Below are positions 8,487 through 17,263 of a stretch of DNA of 54,316 nt, piece after piece. The notes beneath the pieces are model-generated. The model was not told where the DNA came from, did no database searches, and was given only the letters and a program-made list of their open reading frames with translations. A program made the translations under genes and the position numbers. The first letter of the stretch is position 1. Each line of letters opens with the position of its first letter. The DNA comes from a bacterium (GTDB taxonomy: Bacteria; CG2-30-53-67; CG2-30-70-394): contig JAJRSX010000203.1 of assembly GCA_024278555.1 (NCBI GenBank), positions 1 to 54,316 of the forward strand. The letters are read 5' to 3'.

Positions 8487-11400
8487 ATGGCCACCCAATC
8501 CACCTCCCCCGCCCCCCGCACCACCCGCAATGGTCTGACGATCCCACGCCGCTTCACCAAGGCGGGGGAGGATGTCTTCGCGAGTGTCGAGTGGGTGCGG
8601 CGGGACTCGAAGATCACCAGCACCGACGGCTCGGTGGTCTTCGAGATGAGCGGCTGTGAGGTCCCCGCCTCGTGGTCGCAGATGGCCACGGACATCGTCG
8701 TCTCCAAGTACTTCCGCAAGGCGGGGGTGCCGCAACACGACGACGACGGCAGGCCGATCCTCGACGACGACGGCCAGCCGGTAACCGGCCCGGAGCGCTC
8801 GGTGCGCCAGGTGGTCCGGCGGCTGGTGGGGTGCTGGCGCCACTGGGGGCAGGGCCACGGCTACTTCGCCTCCGAGGAGGACGGCGAGACCTTCGAGGCG
8901 GAGCTCGCCTACATGCTCCTCCACCAGATGGCCTCCCCCAACTCGCCCCAGTGGTTCAACACCGGCCTCAACTGGGCCTATGGCCTCACCGGCCCGGCCC
9001 AGGGCCACTACTACGTCAACCCGGAGACGGGCGAGGTGGAGGAGGGGAAGGACGCCTACACCCACCCGCAGCCCCACGCCTGCTTCATCCAGTCGGTGAA
9101 TGACGACCTCGTCAACGAGGGCGGGATCATGGACCTGTGGCAGCGGGAGGCGCGGCTGTTCAAGTTCGGCTCGGGCACCGGCACCAACTTCTCCAACCTG
9201 CGCGGCGAGGGGGAGCCCCTCTCCGGCGGTGGCAAGTCGTCGGGGCTCATGTCCTTCTTGAAGATCGGCGACCGCGCCGCCGGCGCCATCAAGTCGGGTG
9301 GCACCACCCGGCGGGCGGCGAAGATGGTCTGCCTCGACCTCGACCACCCGGACATCGAGACGTTCATCGACTGGAAGGTGGAAGAGGAGCGGAAGGTGGC
9401 GGCGCTCATCGCCGCCGGTTACGACGCCGACTTCAACGGCGACGCCTACGCCACCGTCTCCGGGCAGAACGCCAACAACTCGGTGCGCGTCCCCAACGCC
9501 TTCATGGAGGCGGTGGAGAGAGACGCCACCTGGGACCTCCACTGGCGCACCGACGGACGCACCTGCAAGACGGTGAAGGCGCGCGAGCTATGGGAGCGGA
9601 TCGCCAAGGCGGCGTGGGGGTGTGCCGACCCCGGCATCCAGTTCGACACCATCATCAACGACTGGCACACCTGCCCCGCCGCCGGCCCGATCCGCGCCTC
9701 GAACCCGTGCTCCGAGTACATGTTCATCGACAACACGGCGTGCAACCTGGCGAGCCTCAACCTGGTGAAGTTCGAGGACGGCAAGGGCAACTTCGACATC
9801 GACGGCTACCGCCACGCGATCCGGTTGTGGACGGTGGTCCTGGAGATCTCGGTCCTCATGGCGCAGTTCCCGAGCGCCGAGATCGCCCGCCTCTCCTACC
9901 TCTACCGCACCCTCGGGCTCGGCTACGCCAACCTCGGCTCGCTCCTCATGCGCCGTGGTCTGCCGTACGACTCCGCCGAGGGCCGCGCGGTGGCGGCGGC
10001 GATGACCGCCATCATGACCGGCGAGGCGTACGCCACCTCCGCGGAGATGGCCGAGGTCCTCGGACCCTTCCCGGGTTACGAGGCGAACCGCGAGGCCATG
10101 GCGCGGGTGATTCGCAACCACCGTGCAGCCGCCTACGACGACCGTGACGCCTACGAGGGGCTCTCCACCCTCCCCCAGGGGCTCGACCAGCGCCGCTGCC
10201 CCGACGACCTCCTCGCCGCCACCCACGCCGCGTGGGACCGTGCGGTGGCCCTCGGCGAAGCCCACGGCTTCCGCAACGCCCAGGTCTCGGCCATCGCCCC
10301 CACCGGCACCATCGGCCTGTTGATGGATTGCGACACCACCGGCATCGAACCCGACTACGCCCTGGTGAAGTTCAAGAAGCTCGCCGGCGGCGGCTACCTG
10401 AAGATCGCCAACCAGTCGATCCCCGCGGCGCTTCAGACCCTCGGCTACCAGAACGAGGAGATTCACAACATCCTCACCTACGCCCTCGGCACCAACCACC
10501 TCTCCGGCGCCCCGCACATCAACTGCGAGGCGCTCATCCGCCGCGGCCTCGATGAGGTGGATTGCAGGCACATCGAGCAGGCGCTGCCGTCGTCCTTCGA
10601 CCTCTCCGGCGCGGTCAACGGGCGGATCCTCGGCGAGGAGGCCTTTGTCCGCCTCGGCCTCGACCCCGCCCTTGCCGACGACCCGGAGTTCAACCTCCTT
10701 GCCGCCCTCGGCTTCACCCCGGAGCAGGTACAGGAGGCGAGCGACATCATCTGCGGCCATCACACCCTGGAGGGGGCACCGCACCTGAAGGCGGACCACC
10801 TGCCGGTCTTCGATTGCGCCTCCCGCTGTGGTCGAGAGGGGACCCGCTCCATCACCCCCACGGGACATATCCGCATGCTCGGCGCGGCCCAGCCCTTCGT
10901 CTCCGGCGCCATCAGCAAGACCATCAACATGCCCCACGAGACCTCCGTGGAGGAGATCGAGCAGGCGTACCACCTGGCATGGACCCTGGGGCTGAAGGCG
11001 GTCGCCATCTACCGTGACGGCTGCAAGCTCTCCCAACCCCTGAGCAGCGCCGGCGCCGCCGGCCACGAAACGGAGACGTCGGCCGAGGCCGAGATCCCCC
11101 ACGTGCGCAGCCCGCGCGAGGCGCGCACCCTGTCGCGCGAGGGCAAGGCCGGCTTCACCACCCCCACCCGCTGGAAGCTGCCGGCAAAGCGCAAGGGGTG
11201 GACCCAGGAGGCGAGCGTCGGCGACAACAAGATCTACGTACGCACCGGTGAATACGACGACGGCACCCTCGGAGAGATCTTCATCGACCTCGCCAAGGAC
11301 GGCGCCGCCTTCCGCTCCCTGATGAACTGCTTCGCCATCGCCATCTCCAAGGGGCTCCAGTACGGCGTCCCCCTGGAGGAGTTCGTCGACACCTTCACCT

Positions 11401-11819
11401 TCACCCGCTTCAACCCGAGCGGCATGGTGGAGGGCCACCCGAACATCAAGATGGCCACCTCGATGATCGACTATGTCTTCCGCGTCCTCGGGCTCGAATA
11501 TCTCGGGCGCACCGACTTCGTCCAGGTACCGCCGGAGAAGGTGGAACAGACCACCGATGCCGGCGCCGATCGCCTCTCCCCGAACGACGAGAGCACACCG
11601 CGGACCGCCAAAACGACATCGGCGAAGCTCACCGTACGCAACGTTCCCAGCCCCAAGGCGGTCACCGCGGGCAGCGCCCAGGCCTCCGCCGATCCGCAGA
11701 TGCAGCAGCTCGCCACCCTCGGCGACGCCCCCTTCTGCGAAAACTGCGGCCACATCACGGTGCGCAACGGCGCCTGCTACAAGTGCCTCAACTGCGGCAC
11801 CTCCATGGGGTGCAGCTGA
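8487..11819 (+). CDS. nrdJ: Vitamin B12-dependent (class II) ribonucleoside-diphosphate reductase
   Basis: This enzyme makes deoxyribonucleotides using adenosylcobalamin as radical source and works with or without oxygen. At 1110 residues it has the length of the large NrdJ form. NPCSEYMF and ACNLASLNL mark the active-site region, FGSGTGTNFSNLR and GGTTRRAAKM the substrate-binding region, and APTGTIGLLMDCDTTGIEP the barrel core. The C-terminus is a zinc-ribbon tail (CENCGH...CYKCLNCG) ending GTSMGCS, typical of class II enzymes with a redox-active tail. It stands alone, with a convergent hairpin and recO downstream. No class I or III reductase is visible in the window. Confidence 0.97.
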   Translation: MATQSTSPAPRTTRNGLTIPRRFTKAGEDVFASVEWVRRDSKITSTDGSVVFEMSGCEVPASWSQMATDIVVSKYFRKAGVPQHDDDGRPILDDDGQPVTGPERSVRQVVRRLVGCWRHWGQGHGYFASEEDGETFEAELAYMLLHQMASPNSPQWFNTGLNWAYGLTGPAQGHYYVNPETGEVEEGKDAYTHPQPHACFIQSVNDDLVNEGGIMDLWQREARLFKFGSGTGTNFSNLRGEGEPLSGGGKSSGLMSFLKIGDRAAGAIKSGGTTRRAAKMVCLDLDHPDIETFIDWKVEEERKVAALIAAGYDADFNGDAYATVSGQNANNSVRVPNAFMEAVERDATWDLHWRTDGRTCKTVKARELWERIAKAAWGCADPGIQFDTIINDWHTCPAAGPIRASNPCSEYMFIDNTACNLASLNLVKFEDGKGNFDIDGYRHAIRLWTVVLEISVLMAQFPSAEIARLSYLYRTLGLGYANLGSLLMRRGLPYDSAEGRAVAAAMTAIMTGEAYATSAEMAEVLGPFPGYEANREAMARVIRNHRAAAYDDRDAYEGLSTLPQGLDQRRCPDDLLAATHAAWDRAVALGEAHGFRNAQVSAIAPTGTIGLLMDCDTTGIEPDYALVKFKKLAGGGYLKIANQSIPAALQTLGYQNEEIHNILTYALGTNHLSGAPHINCEALIRRGLDEVDCRHIEQALPSSFDLSGAVNGRILGEEAFVRLGLDPALADDPEFNLLAALGFTPEQVQEASDIICGHHTLEGAPHLKADHLPVFDCASRCGREGTRSITPTGHIRMLGAAQPFVSGAISKTINMPHETSVEEIEQAYHLAWTLGLKAVAIYRDGCKLSQPLSSAGAAGHETETSAEAEIPHVRSPREARTLSREGKAGFTTPTRWKLPAKRKGWTQEASVGDNKIYVRTGEYDDGTLGEIFIDLAKDGAAFRSLMNCFAIAISKGLQYGVPLEEFVDTFTFTRFNPSGMVEGHPNIKMATSMIDYVFRVLGLEYLGRTDFVQVPPEKVEQTTDAGADRLSPNDESTPRTAKTTSAKLTVRNVPSPKAVTAGSAQASADPQMQQLATLGDAPFCENCGHITVRNGACYKCLNCGTSMGCS

Positions 11820-12023
11820 GGGGGCGCGGTGCGTGCACGGGAGCAGGGGACCTGCCTGTTTCCCTGACCATGCCCATCGTCGCCCCAACCGACGGTAACC
11901 GGGCACGAGCCGGCACCCGCCGCCGCAACAGGCCCGCGGGGCCTGTTGCGGCCACAGGCCGCGGATCGCGAGCAGGGGCTCGCTCCCGCCTCCCCACCCC
12001 GCAGCCATGTGCCCCCTCACCGG
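11820..12023. repeat. REP-like palindromic DNA and strong hairpin between nrdJ and recO
   Basis: A perfect 13-bp stem with a 3-base loop lies at 11923-11951 (CCGCAACAGGCCC pairing with GGGCCTGTTGCGG). Further on, GATCGCGAGCAGGGGCTCGC (11964-11983) is like the right end of Pseudomonas-type REP elements. Because the flanking genes converge, it may also act as a bidirectional terminator, although no T-run follows. Confidence 0.55.
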
Positions 12024-12755
12024 CTACAAGACATCCAAAAACGCCACACTCTTCAGCCGCCGCCGGCTCTGCCCCTCGACTCGGCCAGTCAACCAGCGGA
12101 TCGCCCGCCCCTCCTGTTCCCCGGTAAGGACCACCCGCCCGTCCACCCCCTCCGCGGCGATCCGCGTCAGGGCCAGGAGCAGCCCCACGGGAAAGGGGCT
12201 GCCACGCTCCCCGGCGCAGCGGCCGCACCAGAGGGCGTGGCCCTCGCCCGCCAGCTCGCGGATCTCCTCTGTCCACGGCCGGCCACAGTGCTCGCACCGC
12301 CCCCCGCCGCCCCACAGGCCGGTCGCCGCCAGCGCAGCGACGAGGTACGCCACCAGGCCACGCCGCGCCGCGCCCCCTTCGAGGGCGACAAGGCCGCCAC
12401 ACAGGGCGTCGAAGAGGGCCGGCTCGGGCGACCCCTCGTGGGCCAGGTGGTCGGCCACCTCCGCCATCACCTCCAGGGAGGCGAAGGCGTCGAGATCGCC
12501 CTGGAGCCCCTGGTGGTCCGTCACCAGGCTCACCTCGCGCAGGGTGCCGAGGGAGGCATTGGGGCCGCGGTGGTAGGTCACCTCCAGCCGGTTGCCCACC
12601 ATCAGCCTTGGCGCCAAGGCGCCGCGCGGCGACCGGGCGCCGCGGGCAAGGAGGCCGAGACGCCCGCGCTCCCGCGACAGGGTGTGGACCACCCGATCAC
12701 GGTCCCGGTACGGGTAGAGCCGTAGCACCACCACCTGATCCCGAAACAACGCCAC
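12024..12755 (-). CDS. recO: DNA repair protein RecO
   Basis: RecO loads RecA onto SSB-coated DNA in the RecFOR pathway. The 243-residue protein has the N-terminal OB-fold (VVVLRLYPYRDRDRVVHTLS...GLLARGARSPRG), the helical middle and a CEHCGRP...LWCGRCAG zinc-binding site near residues 155-185, all normal for the family. It is convergent with nrdJ. The usual gammaproteobacterial neighbours (era, rnc, pdxJ) are absent on both sides, and the upstream DNA is repeat-rich. Confidence 0.93.
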   Translation of the reverse strand: MALFRDQVVVLRLYPYRDRDRVVHTLSRERGRLGLLARGARSPRGALAPRLMVGNRLEVTYHRGPNASLGTLREVSLVTDHQGLQGDLDAFASLEVMAEVADHLAHEGSPEPALFDALCGGLVALEGGAARRGLVAYLVAALAATGLWGGGGRCEHCGRPWTEEIRELAGEGHALWCGRCAGERGSPFPVGLLLALTRIAAEGVDGRVVLTGEQEGRAIRWLTGRVEGQSRRRLKSVAFLDVL

Positions 12756-13271
12756 ACCCGCCTCCTTTCCCCCAGGGTGACGAAGCCGGCGAGAGACCGA
12801 AAGGTGGCGGCACGTTCAAGCACGACCTCTCACCCATCTTCGACCGAAAAATGGGCAACCCCTCCAAGGAGAGATGCACTACAGAGACGCAAAGGGCACG
12901 GAGAACCGCAAGGATCGTCAAACAGGGACGACAACCGCAGACGCTGCAAACACCATGCTGTTTTCTGATGTAGTCCGCTGTGCCCTCTGTGTCGCTGTGG
13001 TGGAATCGCCTTCACGGCCGGCACCGTGACCACCCAGTGATTCCTTCGATCCTGAGGGGAGGATCCCCTTCCCCCTCAGTCCGTGCCCTCTTCAAACCGC
13101 CCCTCTCCACTCATCAGCCAAGGGGATGGGCGTATATCCATAAGGGCGATAAGTTGTATTTTAGTCATTAGATATGTTTGCCTTTCCCCCTGCAGAGCCG
13201 CCACCGAGGGGACGGAGCAGCCGAATAGCCGCAGACGCCGCCGCCCACAACCCATCCCAGGGAGGAGGACC
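12756..13271. repeat. Repeat-rich intergenic region between recO and the cytochrome gene
   Basis: No credible gene is seen. 12879-13030 holds a shortened copy of the dispersed palindrome described at 14400-14780. Its left arm is CTACAGAGACGCAAAGGGCA, its right arm reads GCCCTCTGTGTCGCTGTGGT, and GTTTTCTGATG-type sequence lies in the loop. DNA up to about 13110 still resembles the tail of the 14.4 kb copy. 13110-13200 is A/T-richer and may carry the cytochrome promoter, although I could not assign -35 and -10 boxes. Confidence 0.6.
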
Positions 13272-13958
13272 ATGACCGGACGCATCACCCTCTGGGCGTC
13301 GCTCCTCCTCCTCCCCGCCCTGGGCCGGGCGGACACCTGCACCACCTGCCACGCCCTCATCCCGCAGACGGCGGTGTGGGAGCACTCCTTCACCGACTGG
13401 CAGGAGTCCCTCCACGCCCAGGTCGACGTGGACTGCGTCTCCTGCCACGGCGGCGACGGCGACGCCGCCGTGGCAGGAGACGCCCACCACGGGATGACCC
13501 CGGTGGGCGGCGGCAAGAGCGCCGAGAGCCGCCTCCTTGCCGCCAAGGTCTGCGGTAGCTGCCACACCGACAAATACCGCGCCTTCGCCCGCTCCGCCCA
13601 CTTCCGCCGCCTGGTGGAGGGAGAGACGGCCGCCTACTGCCACACCTGCCACACCTCGGTCGGCTCCCGGGTCCTCACCCAGGAAACCGTCGCCGCCACT
13701 TGCCGCGGCTGCCACCCGACAAGAGGCGAGAGGTCGGTGGCGGCCCGCGCCGAGCGGGTCCTCAACAGCCTCACCCGCATGCGCCTCGCGGTCACCTTCC
13801 GCTCCCCCTCCGCCCCCCTGAACAGCGCCCAGTGGGAGACCCTCCACCACAGCGCCACCGAGGCGATGGCCCAGTGGCACGCCTTCGACCTGGACGCCGT
13901 CGAGAGGGCCCTCGCCCAAGGCCGCCCCCTCCTCAGCGCCGCCGACGGCGACCGGTGA
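13272..13958 (+). CDS. Periplasmic pentahaem c-type cytochrome
   Basis: The 228-residue precursor has a signal peptide (MTGRITLWASLLLLPALGRA, cleaved near residue 20). Five CxxCH haem-attachment sites follow at residues 23-27, 55-59, 94-98, 123-127 and 144-148. The last 80 residues are haem-free and probably helical. The start chosen has GGAGGAGG eight bases upstream; the frame is open further left but there it is repeat DNA. Such small multihaem proteins shuttle electrons in the periplasm to anaerobic or sulfur/nitrogen reductases. No partner oxidoreductase is adjacent, so the pathway cannot be named. The gene stands alone between repeat blocks. Confidence 0.85.
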   Translation: MTGRITLWASLLLLPALGRADTCTTCHALIPQTAVWEHSFTDWQESLHAQVDVDCVSCHGGDGDAAVAGDAHHGMTPVGGGKSAESRLLAAKVCGSCHTDKYRAFARSAHFRRLVEGETAAYCHTCHTSVGSRVLTQETVAATCRGCHPTRGERSVAARAERVLNSLTRMRLAVTFRSPSAPLNSAQWETLHHSATEAMAQWHAFDLDAVERALAQGRPLLSAADGDR

Positions 13959-14400
13959 CCCGAGCGCCCGCGCCCAATGCCCTCTTCCGTCGCGGAACCA
14001 GGGTCGATCTCACCGGCAGATGGTTCCGCCTCCGACGGTGATGGTCTTCACCCGCAGCGTGAAGGTCGAGGACACCGGCGTCGTGGGGGCGTGGCTCCAG
14101 GGCGACTCACCTGGAAGGGGACAAGACCACGAAGGGCACCAAAGGTCACGAAGGGGGAGAGCCCCGGAGGTCGGTGTCGCCGGTGGTGGGCCGGGCGATT
14201 GTGCCGAGTGGGGCTTTCAACGCAAAGACGCCAGGGCGCAAAGGGGGGGGATCTATGGGGGGGGAGGGGTCGACCGTGGTGGGCCGGGGGGCTCGTGAGG
14301 AGTGGGATTCTTCACGCAGAGGCGCGGAGAGGCGGGAGACGCAGAGGGGAGATCTGGCCAAGGGTCAGGCGTCACCGGTGGTAAGCCGGGGCACCGAAGG
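13959..14400. repeat. Array of different short purine-rich repeat cassettes
   Basis: Four related but distinct low-complexity cassettes follow one another about every 95 bp: CACGAAGG...CACGAAGG (from 14132), CGCAAAGACGCC...CGCAAAGG (from 14220), CGCAGAGGCGCGGAG (from 14314) and CACAGAGACCCAGAGGGCAC (from 14411). The first three are separated by a shared spacer, GTCGCCGGTGGTGGGCCGG at 14174, GTCGACCGTGGTGGGCCGG at 14268 and GTCACCGGTGGTAAGCCGG at 14369. No gene is supported here, and ORFs reading through it are artefacts of the repeats. Confidence 0.65.
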
Positions 14401-14780
14401 CCGGAGCCCACCACAGAGACCCAGAGGGCACAGAGAACTCCATCAGAAAACAACACGATTTTGCGCCGTCCTCTTGCACGGCAACCCCGTGGCGCTCCGT
14501 TGCGAGGCCCAGGAGGAGGAACGCACCTCTCCTTTGCAGTTCTCCGTGCCCTCTGTGTCTCTGTGGTGAAATCGCCTTCCAGGCTCGCGCCGTGATCACC
14601 TGGTGAGTCCCTCGACCCTGTTGGCGGTCTCCCCTCCCCCTGAAATCTTGCCCTCTTTCCAATTGCCCATCGCCAGTCATGAGCTAGGGGCAATCGGCAT
14701 TTCTTGAGATGACGGCGTCGGTCGGCTGAAGCCGACCCTACGGTCTGGCAACCCCATCTTGTTTCCGCTGATCCTCTTCG
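14400..14780 (+). repeat. Dispersed palindromic repeat element, uninterrupted copy
   Basis: Two arms in inverted orientation, CACAGAGACCCAGAGGGCAC (14406) and GTGCCCTCTGTGTCTCTGTG (14549), enclose about 110 bp of unique loop sequence. Then come about 130 bp of flank, a 33-bp palindrome around GTCGGCTGAAGCCGAC (14711-14743) and the end TTTCCGCTGATCCTC (14764-14778). The same sequence, inverted, surrounds the prophage at 26454-26732 and 50106-50215 at roughly 90% identity by eye. The target site GTTGC at 14499-14503 corresponds to the prophage insertion point. Confidence 0.8.
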
Positions 14781-14895
14781 TGGTCTTATCCGGGGGAGGG
14801 GGTTTTGTCCGGAGGGCAGCAGATGGAGCCGACGATGATGGCCACCCGCCCCGGTTTCCCGCCATCCCCCTTCCCCCTATACTCCGCCCCCGCCG

Positions 14896-14973
<78 letters not shown>

Positions 14974-15009
14974 CCACCGCGGACTCTCCACGGTCGCGGG
15001 AACGCCGCA

Positions 15010-15086
<77 letters not shown>

Positions 15087-15130
15087 CCGGTGGGCTGATC
15101 CTGTCGTTCCGCCCCCGCTACACTCCCCCC

Positions 15131-16456
15131 ATGGCGGAGATCACGGTCATCGGCGGCGGCCTGGCCGGGTGCGAGGCCGCGTATCAGGCGGCACGGCTCG
15201 GATGCACGGTACGCCTCTTCGAGCAGCGGCCGGTACGCTCTACCGCGGCCCACCGCACCGGCGACCTCGCCGAGTTGGTGTGCTCGAACTCGCTCCGCTC
15301 CGACCGGCCGGAGAGTCCGGTGGGGGCGCTGAAGGCGGAGCTGCGCATCGGCGCCTCGCTGATTCTCGCCGCCGCGGACGCGGCGCGGGTCCCCGCCGGG
15401 CAGGCCCTGGCGGTCGATCGGGCGCGGATGTCGGCGGAGGTGGAGGCGCGGCTCCGGGCGACCGGCACCGTCGAGGTGGTCCGCCGGGAGGTCACCACGC
15501 TGCCCGCGACGGGGATCGTGGTGGTCGCCACCGGGCCGCTCACCTCGACGCCGCTGGCCGGGGCGATCCAGGCCCTTACCGGCGCCGAACGCCTCTACTT
15601 CTACGATGCCATCGCCCCGATCATCGCCGCCGACTCGATCGACCCGCGCCGCTGCTTCACCGCCGATCGGTACGGCAAGGGCGGCGGCGACTACCTCAAC
15701 TGCGGCCTGGAGGCGGCGGAGTACCGTCGCTTCTACGAGGCGTTGATGGCGGCGGAGCGGGTCCCCCTCGCCCCCTTCGAGACCCCCCACTACTTCGAGG
15801 GGTGTCTGCCGATCGAGGTCCTCGCCGAGCGCGGCGTCGACACCCTCCGTTTCGGGCCGATGAAGCCGGTGGGGCTGGTCGACCCGCACACCGGCCACCA
15901 GCCGTACGCGGCGGTCCAGCTCCGCGCCGAGAACCGGGCGCGCTCCGCCTACAACCTCGTGGGGTTCCAGACGAAGCTCACCTACCCGGCCCAGGAGGCG
16001 GTCTTCCGCCTGATCCCCGGGCTGGCGGAGGCGGAGTTCCTGCGCCTCGGCTCGATCCACCGCAACACCTACCTCGACTCACCCCGCTGCCTCACCCCGG
16101 AGCAGGAGGCGCAAAGCCGTCCCGGCCTCTTCTTCGCCGGCCAGATGACCGGCGTCGAGGGGTACGTGGAGTCGACCTGCTCCGGCTGGCTCGCGGGCCT
16201 CGCCGCCGGCCGCCGCGCCCTCGGCCTGGGGTCGCTCCGGCCGCCGCGCGAGTCGTCCATGGGGGCGATGCTCGCCCACACCACCGGGCCGGCGCGCGCC
16301 GACTTCCAGCCGTCGAACATCCACCGCGGCCTCTACCCGCCGCTGGCGGATCCGCCGCGCAAACGGCGCGAGCGGCGCACCGCCTACTGCACCCGCGCCA
16401 TCGACGCCTTCCGCGCCTGGCACGACGAGCTCCTTGCCACGCCTGCCCATGGATGA
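15131..16456 (+). CDS. trmFO: tRNA (uracil-54-C5)-methyltransferase TrmFO, folate/FAD dependent
   Basis: TrmFO makes m5U54 in the T-loop using methylenetetrahydrofolate and FADH2. The 441-residue protein has the dinucleotide-binding start VIGGGLAGCEAAYQAARLG, the family motif ELVCSNSLRSD, NCGLEAAEY, FEGCLPIEVLAERG, RFGPMKPVGL and FAGQMTGVEGYVES, all at the usual spacing. Length is normal. It starts 44 bp after tRNA-Arg and leads an apparent operon. Most gammaproteobacteria use SAM-dependent TrmA instead, so this gene is a taxonomic clue or an acquired trait. Confidence 0.97.
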   Translation: MAEITVIGGGLAGCEAAYQAARLGCTVRLFEQRPVRSTAAHRTGDLAELVCSNSLRSDRPESPVGALKAELRIGASLILAAADAARVPAGQALAVDRARMSAEVEARLRATGTVEVVRREVTTLPATGIVVVATGPLTSTPLAGAIQALTGAERLYFYDAIAPIIAADSIDPRRCFTADRYGKGGGDYLNCGLEAAEYRRFYEALMAAERVPLAPFETPHYFEGCLPIEVLAERGVDTLRFGPMKPVGLVDPHTGHQPYAAVQLRAENRARSAYNLVGFQTKLTYPAQEAVFRLIPGLAEAEFLRLGSIHRNTYLDSPRCLTPEQEAQSRPGLFFAGQMTGVEGYVESTCSGWLAGLAAGRRALGLGSLRPPRESSMGAMLAHTTGPARADFQPSNIHRGLYPPLADPPRKRRERRTAYCTRAIDAFRAWHDELLATPAHG

Positions 16457-16634
16457 GCTACCCGCGGTCCGCTGCCCCTACTGCGGCGAAGAGGTCGAGG
16501 TCGCCGTCGACCCCTCCACCGGCTCGCACGACACCATCGAGGACTGCGCCGTCTGCTGCCGCCCCATGGAGCTCTCGGTCGTGGTCGACCGAGACGGCGC
16601 GGTCACCATGAAGGCCCACCGCGATGACGACTGA
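16449..16634 (+). CDS. CPXCG-motif cysteine-rich protein
   Basis: This 61-residue protein has VRCPYCGEEVEV and CAVCCRPMEL, the paired C-x2-C sites of the small CPXCG family, which probably bind zinc. The ATG at 16449 overlaps the end of trmFO by 8 bp, so translation is coupled; a TTG at 16434 is the alternative. Its function is unknown. Confidence 0.82.
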   Translation: MDELPAVRCPYCGEEVEVAVDPSTGSHDTIEDCAVCCRPMELSVVVDRDGAVTMKAHRDDD

Positions 16635-16890
16635 CCCTCCCCCCGACTACCGCCCGATCTCCTGTGGCCTCTACTCGCGGCTGGAGGTGGCGATCCTCCA
16701 CCGCACCCCGATCGAGTGCGCGTGGCGCGACGCCGGCGGCCGCCGTCACCGGGGCCGTCTCCTGCCGCTGGATCTTCGCACCCGCGAGCACGCCGAGTAC
16801 CTCATCGCCGAGACCCCCGAGGGAGAGGTGGAGATCCGCCTCGATCGGCTACGGCTCCACGGCCTGCCGTTCAACGGGTGCACGGGCTAA
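16624..16890 (+). CDS. rof: Rho-binding antiterminator, Rof family
   Basis: Rof (YaeO) binds Rho and inhibits Rho-dependent termination. The 88-residue protein matches the family pattern: DYRPISCGLYSRLEVAILHR at residues 8-27, a short Sm-like beta barrel, and EYLIAETPEGEVEIRLDRLR. It overlaps the preceding gene by 11 bp within the trmFO operon. Assignment is by motif and length, not by alignment. Confidence 0.82.
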   Translation: MTTDPPPDYRPISCGLYSRLEVAILHRTPIECAWRDAGGRRHRGRLLPLDLRTREHAEYLIAETPEGEVEIRLDRLRLHGLPFNGCTG

Positions 16891-16899
16891 TCTGCGCCA

Positions 16900-17256
16900 A
16901 TGTCCACCGAGATCGTCGTCGTCCGCCAACCCATCGAGCCACTTGAGCTACGCCGCCACCTCGGCTGCCCCTTCCCCGACATGGTCAAATACGTGGTGGA
17001 TGTAACACAGGGCATCCTGGCGCTTGGAGGTGAGATGCACGCAGATGCGGAGAAACTCCTCCTCGACCATGGTTCCCACAAGGAGGCCCTCTGGGGCGGT
17101 AATGTCTACCCTGACGAGGAACCTGACCGCCGCATCGAGCACACCTCGCTGATCAACATCCGACCTGCCGACGGCAACCGCGCGATTGAGATCACCGACC
17201 TCGACCTCCGGGCGCAGATCGAAGCCGTCGTCCGCCGCCTCCTCCCCATCGTCTGA
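16900..17256 (+). CDS. DUF5674 family protein
   Basis: The 118-residue protein matches the DUF5674 pattern: DMVKYVVDVTQGILALGGEM, HADAEKLLLDHGS, EALWGGNVYPDE and SLINIRPADGNRA. No biochemical function is known to me. It is 9 bp downstream of rof, in the same operon. Confidence 0.8.
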   Translation: MSTEIVVVRQPIEPLELRRHLGCPFPDMVKYVVDVTQGILALGGEMHADAEKLLLDHGSHKEALWGGNVYPDEEPDRRIEHTSLINIRPADGNRAIEITDLDLRAQIEAVVRRLLPIV

Positions 17257-17263
17257 GGACCCC

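Noticed and set aside
9588-12020. 810-residue minus-strand ORF antisense to nrdJ
   Set aside because: Composition of a high-GC antisense frame; nrdJ motifs fix the true frame.
14110-14430. CRISPR array
   Set aside because: Repeat units differ from each other, the spacers are the conserved part, and no cas gene is in the window.
14253-14693. ORFs with TTETQRARRTAKE-like peptides in the 12.8-14.7, 26.5 and 50.2 kb regions
   Set aside because: They translate the CACAGAGACACAGAGGGCAC repeat and appear on both strands; artefacts, not genes.
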